Shown here: positions 42,574 to 51,525 of the stretch, piece by piece
How positions within the stretch are numbered: the first letter of the stretch is position 1
How the letters are laid out: each line of letters begins with the position of its first letter
From: Thermoleophilia bacterium
Lineage (GTDB): Bacteria; Actinomycetota; Thermoleophilia; RBG-16-64-13
Direction of reading: 5' to 3'
Length of the DNA stretch: 64,000 nucleotides
Assembly: GCA_027493445.1 (NCBI GenBank)
Contig: JAOSKU010000001.1
Coordinates: 1,577,314-1,641,313 of the forward strand
The notes under the pieces: model-generated
The model's input: the letters and a program-made list of their open reading frames with translations, nothing else
Told to the model about the DNA's origin: nothing
Database searches by the model: none
Position numbers and translations under genes: made by a program

Positions 42574-45333
42574 TTACCTGCCGGCCGCGATGGCGACAGT
42601 CGTCTTCTCGGCGGGCAGCGAGTACACGCGCCTACCAGTCGCGTCGGCAACAGCGTTGGTCACCGCCGGGCAGGCCGGGACCATGGCGACCTCGGAGATC
42701 CCTCGTGCACCCAAGGGCCCATGTTCGTCCGTGGACTCCACGAGCTCGACAACATACTCGGGAGTCGCCAGGATGCTCGGGACGCCGAGCTTTCCATAGG
42801 ACGGGCTCACCGGCACCCCATCGACCAGGGGGAACTCCTCGGTCAGTGCGTAGCCAATCGCCTGGAGGCACGAACCATGGATCTGGCCTTCGATGATCTT
42901 CGGATTGATGGCCCTTCCCACGTCCTGACAGATGTACATCCTGTCGACTCTGGTCCGCCCGGTGGCTTCGTTTACATCTACGACCGCGAGCGCAGAGGTG
43001 TAGGAGTACGCCGGATAGAGAACGAAGTCCTCTGGGCTCACCTGGCCGCGCTTGCTGAGGGAGTACGTCTTCGGAGCCGTGTAGACCTCCACGACCTCTA
43101 TCCCGCCCTTGTTGGCCGCGCCCTTGGCCGCGATGCTCGAGAGGGGAACTACCGACTCGTGGCCGTCGAGAGTGAAGTGGGCCGAGCGGTCTTGGAACCT
43201 CACTTCGGCTCCAGACGGAGCGGCGAAGTGCTCCTCCCCGATCCGCTGCACGTGGCTCCTCAGCGAGTTGGCAGCACGCAAGACCGCGTTCCCCGTGCAG
43301 AAGGTGAGTCTCTGCGCCGAGCCGCCGTTGCATGCGGGCACCTGGAGCGTATCCAGCAGCCCGAACTCCAAGTCGGCTTTGCCTAGACCCAGAACGTTTC
43401 TGACGATCTGGTACAAGCCCGTGCGAATGCCCTGGCCCATGTCAGGGGCGGCCGCAAGAATGAGCACCGAGCCGTCGAGCTGCAGGCGCAGCAAGGCGGC
43501 CCCGGTATCGACTGCGCCGCGTCCCCAGCCGACGTTTTTATAGGCCGATGCGACGCCGACACCTCTCTTCCAGCCCTCGGGCGCCCTCGCGCGCAGGTCG
43601 CTCTCGGAGAGCACTTTCTGCAGAGCCCGGAGAGTGGCGTGGACGCCCACATGACCGCGCAGACGCTCTCCAGCCACGGTGACGTCGCCCTGCACGAGAG
43701 CATTGCGCAGCCTGATCTCGACCGGGTCGACGCCGAGCTTCTTCGAGGCTTCGTCAATCAGACTCTCCATGGCGAACGCAACCTGATTGATTCCGTAGCC
43801 CCTGAACGCTCCCCCGAGCGCATTGTTTGTGTAGATCGCCTTCCCGGCGACCTGGTAGTTGGGAATGCGGTATGGGCCGCATGCAAAGATGCACGCTTGC
43901 TCGATGACCTGCTCACTCTGTCCGGTGTAGGGACCGGCATCTGACATCATGTCGGCCTGGACCGCGACTATCCGGCCCTCGCTCTGGAACCCCACGCGGT
44001 AGTGGAGCTCAAATGCATGGCGTTTGGTGGTCGATCTGAGAGATTCGGCCCGTTCGAGCGTGATCTTCACCGGACGTCCCAGGCGAGACGCCGCCAGGCC
44101 TGCCAGGGGAACAATTGGGTGAATGTCTGTCTTTCCGCCAAAGGCGCCCCCAATGGGGGTCACCACAATCCGAACCTGGCTCTCGGGTACACCCAGCGCG
44201 GCCGCCACATGCTCCTGCGCCTCAAACGGGTACTGAGTGCCAGTGTAGATGGTCACTACTCCATCTTCATCCAGCTCCCCAAGGGCCGATTCCGTTTCCA
44301 AGTAGGCGTGCTCCACGAAGGGCGTCGTGAAATGGCCCTCTAGAACGAGATCGGCGCTGTCCAGCGCGGCGCTCGTGTCCCCCTGGGCGTACGCGAACTC
44401 ACGAAGCACATTGCCTTCGGGATGGAGAGGGGGAGCTCCCGGCAAGAGACTCTGGCGAGGAGAGGACACGACCGGGAGCGGATCGTACTCGACCGTGATC
44501 GCGGCGCAGGCAGCGTCTGCCTGCTCCCGGTTTTCCGCCACGACCAGCGCGACCGCGTCGCCGACGCACTTGACTCGGTCATCTGCTAGTACCGGCTGAT
44601 CCGCCCTGAACCAACCGATACCATTGGCGCCGGGGAGGTCCCCGGCGGTGAGCACCAGCTGCACGCCGGGCTTCGAGCGGGCGGCGCCGGTATCGATCCT
44701 GCGGATGGCCGCGTGAGCATGCTCGCTCCAGACCAATCTCCCAACCAGCGCGCCTTCATGTCGGTAGTCGTCGGCGAAGAAGAGCTTCCCGCTCACCTTC
44801 TCGACTGCCTCAATGTCGGCAGGACTTTCGCCGACGTTGCCGTTCAGCAGGAACTCGCCGAGCTCCTGTACGCCCTTCATGAGCCGAGCTGCGAGCCTGA
44901 CCGCGTCAATGATGAACGCATAGCCCGTGCACCTGCATATGTTTCGGCGGAGAGCCTGCCGGATTTCCTGGTCCGTGGGGTCCGGGTTGGCGTCCAGCAA
45001 TGCCTTGCTGGCCATGATCACACCCGGTGTGCAGAAGCCGCATTGAAACGCGCCCCGGGCAAGGAAGGCTCGCTGGACGGGGTGCAGCTCGCCGCCGGAG
45101 GCCAGCCCTTCGACGGTCTCGACGACCCGTCCCTCCATGTCGGCGAGCTTCACCGAGCATGACCTGCGAGCCCGCCCATCAATGATAACCGTGCACGACC
45201 CGCAGCTACTCGAGTCGCATCCTTTCTTCGTCCCGGTGAGCCCCAGCTCCTCACGGAGAAAGGCAAGAAGCTTCTCGTCGCCGCGGACGTCCGCTTCCAT
45301 GAGCAGGCCGTTCAGCTCGAAGTGAGTTTTCAC
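42574..45333 (-). CDS. Fused FeS-molybdopterin hydroxylase
   Basis: 919 residues, intact. FeS domain residues 1-155 (Cys39, 44, 47, 59; Cys98, 101, 133, 135), then the Mo-binding large subunit: FADDYRHEGALVGRLVWSEHAHA, GGAFGGKTD, GAFRGYG, DMGQGIR and the catalytic Glu in GPLGARGISE. It lacks an FAD domain, which the next gene upstream provides. The combination resembles nicotinate and other N-heterocycle dehydrogenases that hydroxylate next to the ring nitrogen with water as oxygen donor. It is a likely ring-hydroxylating partner of the enamidase pathway in this operon (inference). Confidence 0.9.
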   Translation of the reverse strand: MKTHFELNGLLMEADVRGDEKLLAFLREELGLTGTKKGCDSSSCGSCTVIIDGRARRSCSVKLADMEGRVVETVEGLASGGELHPVQRAFLARGAFQCGFCTPGVIMASKALLDANPDPTDQEIRQALRRNICRCTGYAFIIDAVRLAARLMKGVQELGEFLLNGNVGESPADIEAVEKVSGKLFFADDYRHEGALVGRLVWSEHAHAAIRRIDTGAARSKPGVQLVLTAGDLPGANGIGWFRADQPVLADDRVKCVGDAVALVVAENREQADAACAAITVEYDPLPVVSSPRQSLLPGAPPLHPEGNVLREFAYAQGDTSAALDSADLVLEGHFTTPFVEHAYLETESALGELDEDGVVTIYTGTQYPFEAQEHVAAALGVPESQVRIVVTPIGGAFGGKTDIHPIVPLAGLAASRLGRPVKITLERAESLRSTTKRHAFELHYRVGFQSEGRIVAVQADMMSDAGPYTGQSEQVIEQACIFACGPYRIPNYQVAGKAIYTNNALGGAFRGYGINQVAFAMESLIDEASKKLGVDPVEIRLRNALVQGDVTVAGERLRGHVGVHATLRALQKVLSESDLRARAPEGWKRGVGVASAYKNVGWGRGAVDTGAALLRLQLDGSVLILAAAPDMGQGIRTGLYQIVRNVLGLGKADLEFGLLDTLQVPACNGGSAQRLTFCTGNAVLRAANSLRSHVQRIGEEHFAAPSGAEVRFQDRSAHFTLDGHESVVPLSSIAAKGAANKGGIEVVEVYTAPKTYSLSKRGQVSPEDFVLYPAYSYTSALAVVDVNEATGRTRVDRMYICQDVGRAINPKIIEGQIHGSCLQAIGYALTEEFPLVDGVPVSPSYGKLGVPSILATPEYVVELVESTDEHGPLGARGISEVAMVPACPAVTNAVADATGRRVYSLPAEKTTVAIAAGR

Positions 45334-45354
45334 GGGTGAATCACCATCCTCCCA

Positions 45355-46248
45355 TCAAGGTGAGGAGTCCCCTGGTTGTGGGCTCGATTGTCCGGCCGAT
45401 GCGCGCAAAGCCCTCTCGACAAGGACCTTGACCATCGCCTCGCGGTACTCGGAGCAACCGCGAATGCTGTCTCGGCACACAGCTTCCTCCGTGGCTGCTT
45501 GACCGGCCGCAAGGATAGTCTCCTCTGTCAAAGGCCGGCCTTTGAGGGCTTCCTCCGCCCCCAGGGCCCGCCAGGGCTTTGGACCTACGGGAGCAACGCA
45601 GACTCTTGCCCCACGGCAGAGACCGCCTTCGTCGAGCCACAGAGCCACGGCCGCATTTAGCACGGGCAGGGCGAAGGCCTTGCGCCGGGCCAGCCTCTGG
45701 AAACTGCTACAGGTGGGAGCCTGGAACCGGATCCCTGTGAGAATCTCCCGACTGGGGTCCAGGGTTGATTGGCCAACGCCCACATAGAGATCGATGAGTT
45801 CGGACGTGCGCATGCCGGTCTGGTCGGTGATCTCGATCTGGGCGTCGAGGGCGAGCAAAGCCACGGCCGTGTCGGCAGCGGGCAGGGCGTTCACGATGTT
45901 ACCGCCGACGGTGCCCACATTCCGGATCTGCGGCGAGCCGACAGATGCCGCGGCCGCCGCGAGCGCCGTTGCCGCCTGCCTGACGAGGGGGGATGCGGCA
46001 AGCTCCGCATGAGTGGTCACGGGCCCCACGGCGATTTGCCCGTCTGTCCGCCGAATGTACCGCAGCTCGGCGACGTCGGAGATGTCGACCAGAACCCGAG
46101 CGTGCTCCCGGCCGAAACGCAGGCCCAGCATGAGGTCCGTGCCGCCGGCGATCACCCGCGCCCTCCCATCGTGCGAGGAAAGTACCTCGAGGGTCTCGTC
46201 AATGTCGCTCACCCGCACGTAGCATTCGCAATCCACCAAAGCCTCCAC
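45355..46248 (-). CDS. Molybdenum hydroxylase FAD subunit
   Basis: 297 residues with FAD-binding IAGGTDLML and VGTVGGNIVNALPAADT, the standard medium subunit without the four-cysteine insertion seen at 36871. It ends 21 bp before the fused FeS-Mo gene. It is the only FAD subunit in this operon, although two fused FeS-Mo proteins are encoded, so it may serve both. Confidence 0.92.
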   Translation of the reverse strand: MEALVDCECYVRVSDIDETLEVLSSHDGRARVIAGGTDLMLGLRFGREHARVLVDISDVAELRYIRRTDGQIAVGPVTTHAELAASPLVRQAATALAAAAASVGSPQIRNVGTVGGNIVNALPAADTAVALLALDAQIEITDQTGMRTSELIDLYVGVGQSTLDPSREILTGIRFQAPTCSSFQRLARRKAFALPVLNAAVALWLDEGGLCRGARVCVAPVGPKPWRALGAEEALKGRPLTEETILAAGQAATEEAVCRDSIRGCSEYREAMVKVLVERALRASAGQSSPQPGDSSP

Positions 46249-46289
46249 AATCCTCTACGTAGCGGGCGACCCCGATCGAACCAAGGGTT

Positions 46290-47735
46290 CTAGTCTGCTA
46301 CGAGGTGCGCGTCCGCGTACCTGACTACCTCCTCGAGCTGTGCGCTCGCTCCCGGTGGAAGGGGACGCGCTGCCGGCTCTGACATGAGTTCCTCGTATCT
46401 CTCTTCGAGTCGTGCCTGGAAGTTCTTGGCCCCGCGACTCAACCAGACATCCTGAGATTGCCTCACGAAGAGGCGCGGACGCCAAGCGTCGCGGCAATGT
46501 AGGAACGTATGATCAGCGTCCAGGTAAGTTCCCCCGTGGGGGATATCGAGCAGCATCTGCCAGGCGAGGTTCTCCTCGTTCACTACGGACCCTTGCACCA
46601 GCCTGTTCAACATGGCGGCCATCTCGTCGTCGGCTATCAACTTGAGCGGGCTGATCGAAGAGGCGGCTTCGAACTGACCGCCCCCTCCGAGGATATCCGC
46701 ACCCGCACTGGCCACCGCCGACCCCAGCACACATCCCTCCATGAGAACCTGACCGTCAAAGACGGGCGAATCGCTGCCTGTGCCATAAGTGTGGGTGGGG
46801 ACACCGAAGGCGCTGGCCACGAACTGGACGGCGGCTGCAGCCGAACGGATCGACTCGGGACTCGACTGGCCCACCCCCCCGGTCATCATGTCCATGGCGA
46901 ACGCGATAGGCGCGCCGACCACCGGATGCCCGGGGCTCAGCACCTGGGACATGACCAGGATGGCGAGGATCTCGACGCCCATGACGAAGCAGGTGCCGAT
47001 GTCGGTCACTGGCGCGGTCCCGCCGGCACTGGGCAGACTGCACGCGTGCACCGGCAGGCCGAGCTCGCAGGCCTTGATCATTGCCTCGGCATCGACCGAC
47101 TTGAACTGAAACGGCGTCAGGGCATTGACGATGAAGCTCGCTCGCGGTCGGCAGCGGAGCTGGTCGCCGCCACCGGCAGCGGCGACGACCAGCTCCGCCA
47201 GATAGCGAAGAGAGCCCTCGCTATAGGGTTGCACCCACACATGCTTTCTGGTGCCCTCCAGCAGCGCCCGCAGCGCGTGTACGTCGGCCGTCTCCGAGGG
47301 CGCGTCAACGGGCGACCCGAAAGCCGCGAACGAGACGTTCTCGAGCCGATCCACGAGCCGGCCCCACGACCGGATATCATCGAGGGTGACCGGACGCATC
47401 TCGCGCGTGGCCGGATCCAGGTAGCGTGTCGCTCCTGTGTTCGTTCTGAAGTAGAACCCGTCCGTCGGGTGGGGCAGAACCAGATCGTCCTCTGGATCCC
47501 GCCCGGCAAGAACAAAGGTCTCGGGCACTCGAGCGAGGCACTCCTCGACGAGCGGCGTTGGGAAACGCACGATCTCCGTGGCCGCATCGACCCTTGCTCC
47601 TGCGCTGGCTAGTGTCCGGCGGAGCCCCTCATGCTCGACTATCACACCTTTCTCGTCCAGAAACTGCAGTGCCTTGTCGAGCATGAACTCGACGTCACCG
47701 GGGGTCAAGAGCCCAAACAGCTGACGACGAGACAC
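46290..47735 (-). CDS. MttB-family (trimethylamine-methyltransferase-like) protein, non-pyrrolysine
   Basis: 481 residues, no internal stop, so it is a non-pyrrolysine MttB homologue (COG5598). Family features visible: an N-terminal helical LTPGDVEFMLDKALQFLDEKGV, GFYFRTNTGATRYLDP, SLPSAGGTAPVTDIGT, GAPIAFAMDMMTGGVGQSSPE, HTYGTGSDSP and LLDIPHGGTYLDADHTFLHCRD. Characterised members transfer a methyl group from quaternary amines such as glycine betaine or proline betaine to a corrinoid protein. Position between the hydroxylase and enamidase genes suggests an N-methylated heterocycle as substrate (inference). No corrinoid protein gene is visible in the window. Confidence 0.88.
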   Translation of the reverse strand: MSRRQLFGLLTPGDVEFMLDKALQFLDEKGVIVEHEGLRRTLASAGARVDAATEIVRFPTPLVEECLARVPETFVLAGRDPEDDLVLPHPTDGFYFRTNTGATRYLDPATREMRPVTLDDIRSWGRLVDRLENVSFAAFGSPVDAPSETADVHALRALLEGTRKHVWVQPYSEGSLRYLAELVVAAAGGGDQLRCRPRASFIVNALTPFQFKSVDAEAMIKACELGLPVHACSLPSAGGTAPVTDIGTCFVMGVEILAILVMSQVLSPGHPVVGAPIAFAMDMMTGGVGQSSPESIRSAAAAVQFVASAFGVPTHTYGTGSDSPVFDGQVLMEGCVLGSAVASAGADILGGGGQFEAASSISPLKLIADDEMAAMLNRLVQGSVVNEENLAWQMLLDIPHGGTYLDADHTFLHCRDAWRPRLFVRQSQDVWLSRGAKNFQARLEERYEELMSEPAARPLPPGASAQLEEVVRYADAHLVAD

Positions 47736-47744
47736 CTTCTCCTC

Positions 47745-49300
47745 CTACATCCGGATCGGCCGCGATTGGACGAACTGCGATGGCGATTCAGCTGTGAAGC
47801 GATGGCTGCGCTCGCCCAAAACGACGTCCAGGGGCCGGACGTTGTCGACGTGCCCTTCGATGAGGGCGTACGTCTCGCGCGTCATCGTGTATTCCACAGG
47901 AGCCACCATGGCCGGCGAGGGAACGCGGGTTATGGCTCCCGCCGGCAGCTTCTCGACATCCACCAGGATCGTGATGCCGCCCCCCGGCAGAAGAAACACC
48001 GGTGCTCCCCCGACTGTGAGGCGAACGGTGCCGGCGCGCACCGCCTCGTTCAGCTTGATCGGGAAGCGCGTCACCCCCGAGCGGGCACTCCCGCCCAGCC
48101 CGGCGACGAAGAGGGCGGATACACGCGACGGCTCGGAGTTCTCTCGGATGAGTGCCATCGCCCGGTGTGCCTCTGGCGAGAGCGGAACAGGTTCGAGCTC
48201 CAACGAGTCGTTCAGTCGGAAGAGGAATCCAAGCTCCCCCGCCGTCTCGGTAATGAAGACAGTCATGCCTGGGCGGGCGACATCCGGATCAACAGACGCC
48301 ACGGCCTCTCGTGGATCGGTGAAGCGCGTGCCTCCAATGCCCGAGCCTGCCTCGCCAAAGTAGCGGCCGATCGTGCTCCTGTCCCCAGCGGGAATCAGGC
48401 CGCTCCACGTCATGCCGAGACCGCGACCGGCCAAATGCTCCGACAGCAGTCCGGTTATGTCAGGGTCCAGCACGAGAACTTCGTCGGCCACCGCCTTCAA
48501 CGCGGGGCCGAACATGGCTACAGTGGCGCTCCCGCACCCTACGCGCATGGGTCCGGAGACCACCCCGTCGACCTCCGGAGGCTCTCCGAGAACCACGCTC
48601 AGACGCGCCCCCTTCTCAATCTTGAGTTCGACCCGCTGCCGATTGCAGATATCCTCGACGGTACGGGTCGCGGTGGCGCCGTTCGGACCGTGTACGGCGT
48701 CGAGGCCGGCCAGCCCCAGCATCTTCGACCCGTACTCCTGGGTCTCAACGCGCCCGATGGGGCGTCCGTCCCTGCGGACCCGAGCCCCTTCTTCGCCCAC
48801 GAAAACGTTCGTGTCGACCTTGAGCTTGAGGCCGCTGTAACTGAGCGGCACCTCGCTGACCACGGTCACCACGTCCACGTCGGCGATCTCCGCAGCCACA
48901 ATATGGGGAGCGGGGGTGAAGCATGGTGATGCGGTGCCCACGCCCACTCCCGTAAGAAGAGGCTCGAGCACCGTTACGTTTCGGGGCCCACGGCGAGACG
49001 GTACCAGAAGCGGGGTTTCCAGAACCAGCTTCCCCCACGATTGGTGTAGCGCCGGCACGCGCCTTTGAAGCCGGCGGGTATCAGGCACGAGATAGGACAG
49101 CTGTCGCACTGAACCCGTGGCTCCTGCTCATCATTGTTCCTGGCCAGCGCGTCACGAGAGCACAACCTTACGCACAGCCCGCATTCCACGCAGGCGGAGC
49201 CGACGACTGCGAGTCGCTGCTCCATGACCATCGCGCCCACCGGGCATTCCCGCACACATAGCCGACATCCAGTGCAGCGCCCTCGGTCTACGACGATCAT
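47745..49300 (-). pseudogene. 6-Hydroxynicotinate-reductase-like iron-sulfur protein, frameshifted
   Basis: N-terminal two-cluster ferredoxin domain (Cys9, 12, 15, 19; Cys37, 40, 43, 47) and a further C-x2-C-x3-C...C motif at Cys65, 68, 72, 82. The frame then breaks in a G5 run (C5 at 49032-49036 on plus); one more G restores RRYTNRGGKLVLETPLLVPS and a 430-residue C-terminal domain (VGTASPCFTPAPHIVAAEIADVD, GTRFTDPREAV, VFLLPGGGITILVDVEKLP). This layout and its position beside enamidase match 6-hydroxynicotinate reductase (Hnr) of Eubacterium barkeri, which reduces 6-hydroxynicotinate with ferredoxin. About 518 residues when restored. Substrate assignment is from context and memory of the family. 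Confidence 0.82.
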
Positions 49301-49336
49301 CTCAGCCTCACTCCCGTCGCTCCTGCGCTGCTGCTC

Positions 49337-50500
49337 TCAAGCGAAGACAGGCTTCCGCTTGGGCGGCGGCGTGTTACGACTCACGTGGGTCCTGATGGTG
49401 CCGTCAACAATCGTCATCCCGATTCCCGGGATATCTCCGACCGCGAGGGCCCCGGCCAGGTCCTCGCCGGCCGATCCCATGGGGGCATCGGCCAGCACGA
49501 AGTCGGCCTCACGGCCCGCCTCAACGACACCCGTATTGAGACCGAACACGCGCGAAGTGTTTCCCGTGGCGCAGGCCACAGCCACACCCGGGTCGAGCGC
49601 GCCTACCGAGACCAGAAACGCTAGGTTTCGGAGAATACCCAGGGGAATCACGCCGGTACCGGAGGGAGCGTCATTCCCAAGGATGAGCCGGTCGAACTCG
49701 TTCCGTGCCGCGAGGAGCCGCAGCGTCACGAGGCCGGCCCGCAGGTTACCGCACTGCACAAACTCAACGGCGTAGGGAGTCTCCTCGACAATACGTCGGA
49801 TCTCGGCGTCAGCGACCGCAGTTGGCCCTCCGTTGATATGGCATACCACGTCCGGCTTCACCGCCAGGACGTCGTCCGCAGTCACGGTTGAGCTCCCCGG
49901 AATCGACGTGCCGCCCACGTGCATAAGCACTTTGAAGCCGTGCTTGTGGGCGATCGCCACCATCGGACCCGCGTCGTCGGGCCGGCAGACAGAGCCGAGA
50001 CCCACCTCACCAACAAGCCAGACACCGGCGGCTCGGAGCTCCTCGAAGTCGGCCTCGGTCAGACCCCGCTCGAGTATGAGGGCCCCCCCGTGCACCTTGA
50101 CGCCAGCGGGCCGCGCGTTTGCAAAACTGCGCTGGGCGAGGACAGCAAGTGCCTTGACACCCGCCGGGTCCCGCGGGCGGCCCGGAGTATGGGCCTCGCC
50201 GGCCGAGATCATGCTTGTGACCCCCCCGTGCAAGGAGCTCTCGATGAAGTTGAGCACTTGCTGGCGCGGAGTGTAGTCCCCGAGGCAAGGATGCACATGC
50301 GAGTCGATCAAGCCGGGCATGAGCGTCATGCCCTGGGCGTCGATGACGGTTTCCAGGGCATATTCGGCGAGAAGGCCGGGGCCGCCCACAGCTGAGATGA
50401 TCCCATCTTCCCAGACAACCGTGTCGGCCTCTATGAGAGGGGCATCGAACCGACCCGTCATCAGCGTCCCTATGCTCCTGATCGCCATCGCCGAAGTCAC
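49337..50500 (-). CDS. ena: Enamidase (6-oxo-1,4,5,6-tetrahydronicotinate amidohydrolase)
   Basis: 387 residues of the amidohydrolase superfamily. Metal ligands are in DSHVHP, the carboxylated-lysine region VKVHGGALILE, HGFKVLMHVGGTSIPGSSTVTADD, CHINGGPTA and GNDAPSGTGVIPLGILRN. Segments such as GDYTPRQ, GGVTSMISAGEAHTPGRP, VGEVGLG and a C-terminal SRNTPPPKR are very close to what I know of Eubacterium barkeri enamidase. That enzyme opens the tetrahydro-oxo ring to 2-formylglutarate plus ammonia. It lies between the Hnr-like gene (36 bp) and the AA_synth gene (72 bp) and is the strongest pathway marker in the window. Confidence 0.92.
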   Translation of the reverse strand: MTSAMAIRSIGTLMTGRFDAPLIEADTVVWEDGIISAVGGPGLLAEYALETVIDAQGMTLMPGLIDSHVHPCLGDYTPRQQVLNFIESSLHGGVTSMISAGEAHTPGRPRDPAGVKALAVLAQRSFANARPAGVKVHGGALILERGLTEADFEELRAAGVWLVGEVGLGSVCRPDDAGPMVAIAHKHGFKVLMHVGGTSIPGSSTVTADDVLAVKPDVVCHINGGPTAVADAEIRRIVEETPYAVEFVQCGNLRAGLVTLRLLAARNEFDRLILGNDAPSGTGVIPLGILRNLAFLVSVGALDPGVAVACATGNTSRVFGLNTGVVEAGREADFVLADAPMGSAGEDLAGALAVGDIPGIGMTIVDGTIRTHVSRNTPPPKRKPVFA

Positions 50501-50572
50501 GAGAACACCCCCTTCCTGCCGAGCCGGGCGAAGCCGATCAACCGGCGGTTCTCTCGTCGTCCGTCCCGCGTG

Positions 50573-51151
50573 CTAACGGAGCCCATCGTCACCCACCACC
50601 TCGGCTACCTGCAGTCCCCCACAACGAGGCAGCGGCCTTCCGCCGTCAGTGAGCACAACGGCAACCAGAATCTCGTTCGCCCGCGGCCCGTCGGCCACGC
50701 GCACCTCCATAGCGTCGTAGTGGGTCCGGACGTACGCCGCATCTTTGAAATGGAGAGGCACATCGAGACAGCAGCCGGGGCCTCCCATCTTCTTTGCGGA
50801 CGGGATGATGGCTTTGCCTCCACCGACCACGTCCCGCAACGGCTTGCCCAACTTCGGATGCAGGATGGCAGCCGCATGTTCGAGCTCGCCGTTCTCGCCG
50901 ACGATGGCCCCCTTCCCGTAGTTGTGTATCTTGTTGGCATCCCCTCCGAGGACAGCCAGCGCCATACGTCCGAGTTGATCACCAAGCGCTTCGCCGACGT
51001 CCATCAGCTCACCCAGATCTTCTTGATAGCCTGCCACGAACGGGTTCTCGATAATCGCGAGAGCCGCTGCTTTTCTCACAGGCGGGTCGACCTGTCGTCC
51101 CGCCTCCGCCACCGTCTCCTCGATGATGGTCACGAATTTGCGAACCTTCAT
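50573..51151 (-). CDS. Amino acid synthesis (DUF1185/AA_synth) family protein
   Basis: 192 residues. The N-terminus KVRKFVTIIEETVAEAGRQVDPP...AALAIIENPFVAGY and the core LGGDANKIHNYGKGAIVGENGELEHAAAILHPKLGKPLRD with GPGCCLDVPLHFKDAAYVRTHYDAMEV identify the PF06684-type family. Its biochemical role is unproven; members often sit beside ring-cleaving amidohydrolases. Its ATG overlaps the stop of the small frame at 51148-51408 as ATGA. Confidence 0.88.
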   Translation of the reverse strand: MKVRKFVTIIEETVAEAGRQVDPPVRKAAALAIIENPFVAGYQEDLGELMDVGEALGDQLGRMALAVLGGDANKIHNYGKGAIVGENGELEHAAAILHPKLGKPLRDVVGGGKAIIPSAKKMGGPGCCLDVPLHFKDAAYVRTHYDAMEVRVADGPRANEILVAVVLTDGGRPLPRCGGLQVAEVVGDDGLR

Positions 51152-51408
51152 CTGCGCGACCCCCTCAGCCGTGTTGTTGGCAGCCAGTCCCGAAGCGGCA
51201 CTCTGACACCTCGTCCTCGAAGTTGAGCTTCCTGCCCAATCCTGACGATGAGCTGGTCTGGCTTGCAGAAGCCGATGAACTGGCCAGCCAAGCTACGCCA
51301 GGCTTCGAGCAAGACGGTTACGATGGACTCGTGCGCGCTCGCATGGACCGTCGAGAGTCGAGCGTGTGTCGCTTCGGCACGCTCCCCAATCTCATTGTTC
51401 GGCATCAA
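51148..51408 (-). CDS. Small protein at the head of the catabolic operon
   Basis: 86 codons. Two features support it: the stop overlaps the AA_synth start as ATGA, and its ATG lies only about 11 nt after the expected transcription start, which would make it the first, nearly leaderless, reading frame. The sequence (Arg-rich C-terminus, central IVTVLLEAWRSLAGQFIGFC) is not recognised. It could instead be untranslated leader. Confidence 0.35.
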   Translation of the reverse strand: MMPNNEIGERAEATHARLSTVHASAHESIVTVLLEAWRSLAGQFIGFCKPDQLIVRIGQEAQLRGRGVRVPLRDWLPTTRLRGSRR

Positions 51409-51425
51409 CGAACGGCGTTTTCCTC

Positions 51426-51454
51426 ATCCTAGCCGCCTCGCTTGCTTGTGTCAA
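51426..51454 (-). promoter_or_regulatory. Promoter of the enamidase/hydroxylase operon
   Basis: Minus strand TTGACA (51454-51449), 17-bp spacer, TAGGAT (51431-51426, four of six). It points into the 13-kb operon and its -35 abuts the palindrome at 51454-51470. Confidence 0.7.
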
Positions 51455-51473
51455 TACACGAACGATGTATACT
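51446..51473 (+). promoter_or_regulatory. Promoter of the IclR gene overlapping a palindromic operator
   Basis: Plus strand TTGTGT (51446-51451), 16-bp spacer, TATACT (51468-51473). Between them the inverted repeat ATACA-N7-TGTAT (51454-51470) has the size of an IclR-type operator. It touches the -35 of the divergent operon promoter, so one bound regulator could control both directions. Confidence 0.65.
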
Positions 51474-51525
51474 CACAGCGGACAATAGGAGTCCGAAAGA
51501 CACGACTACAACGAGAGGGTGGGAG

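Noticed and set aside
41827-43386. 519-codon plus-strand frame
   Set aside because: Antisense to the OYE and molybdenum hydroxylase genes, no recognisable domain, no ribosome site.
46290-47735. Pyrrolysine in MttB homologue
   Set aside because: The frame has no internal TAG; it belongs to the non-pyrrolysine branch.
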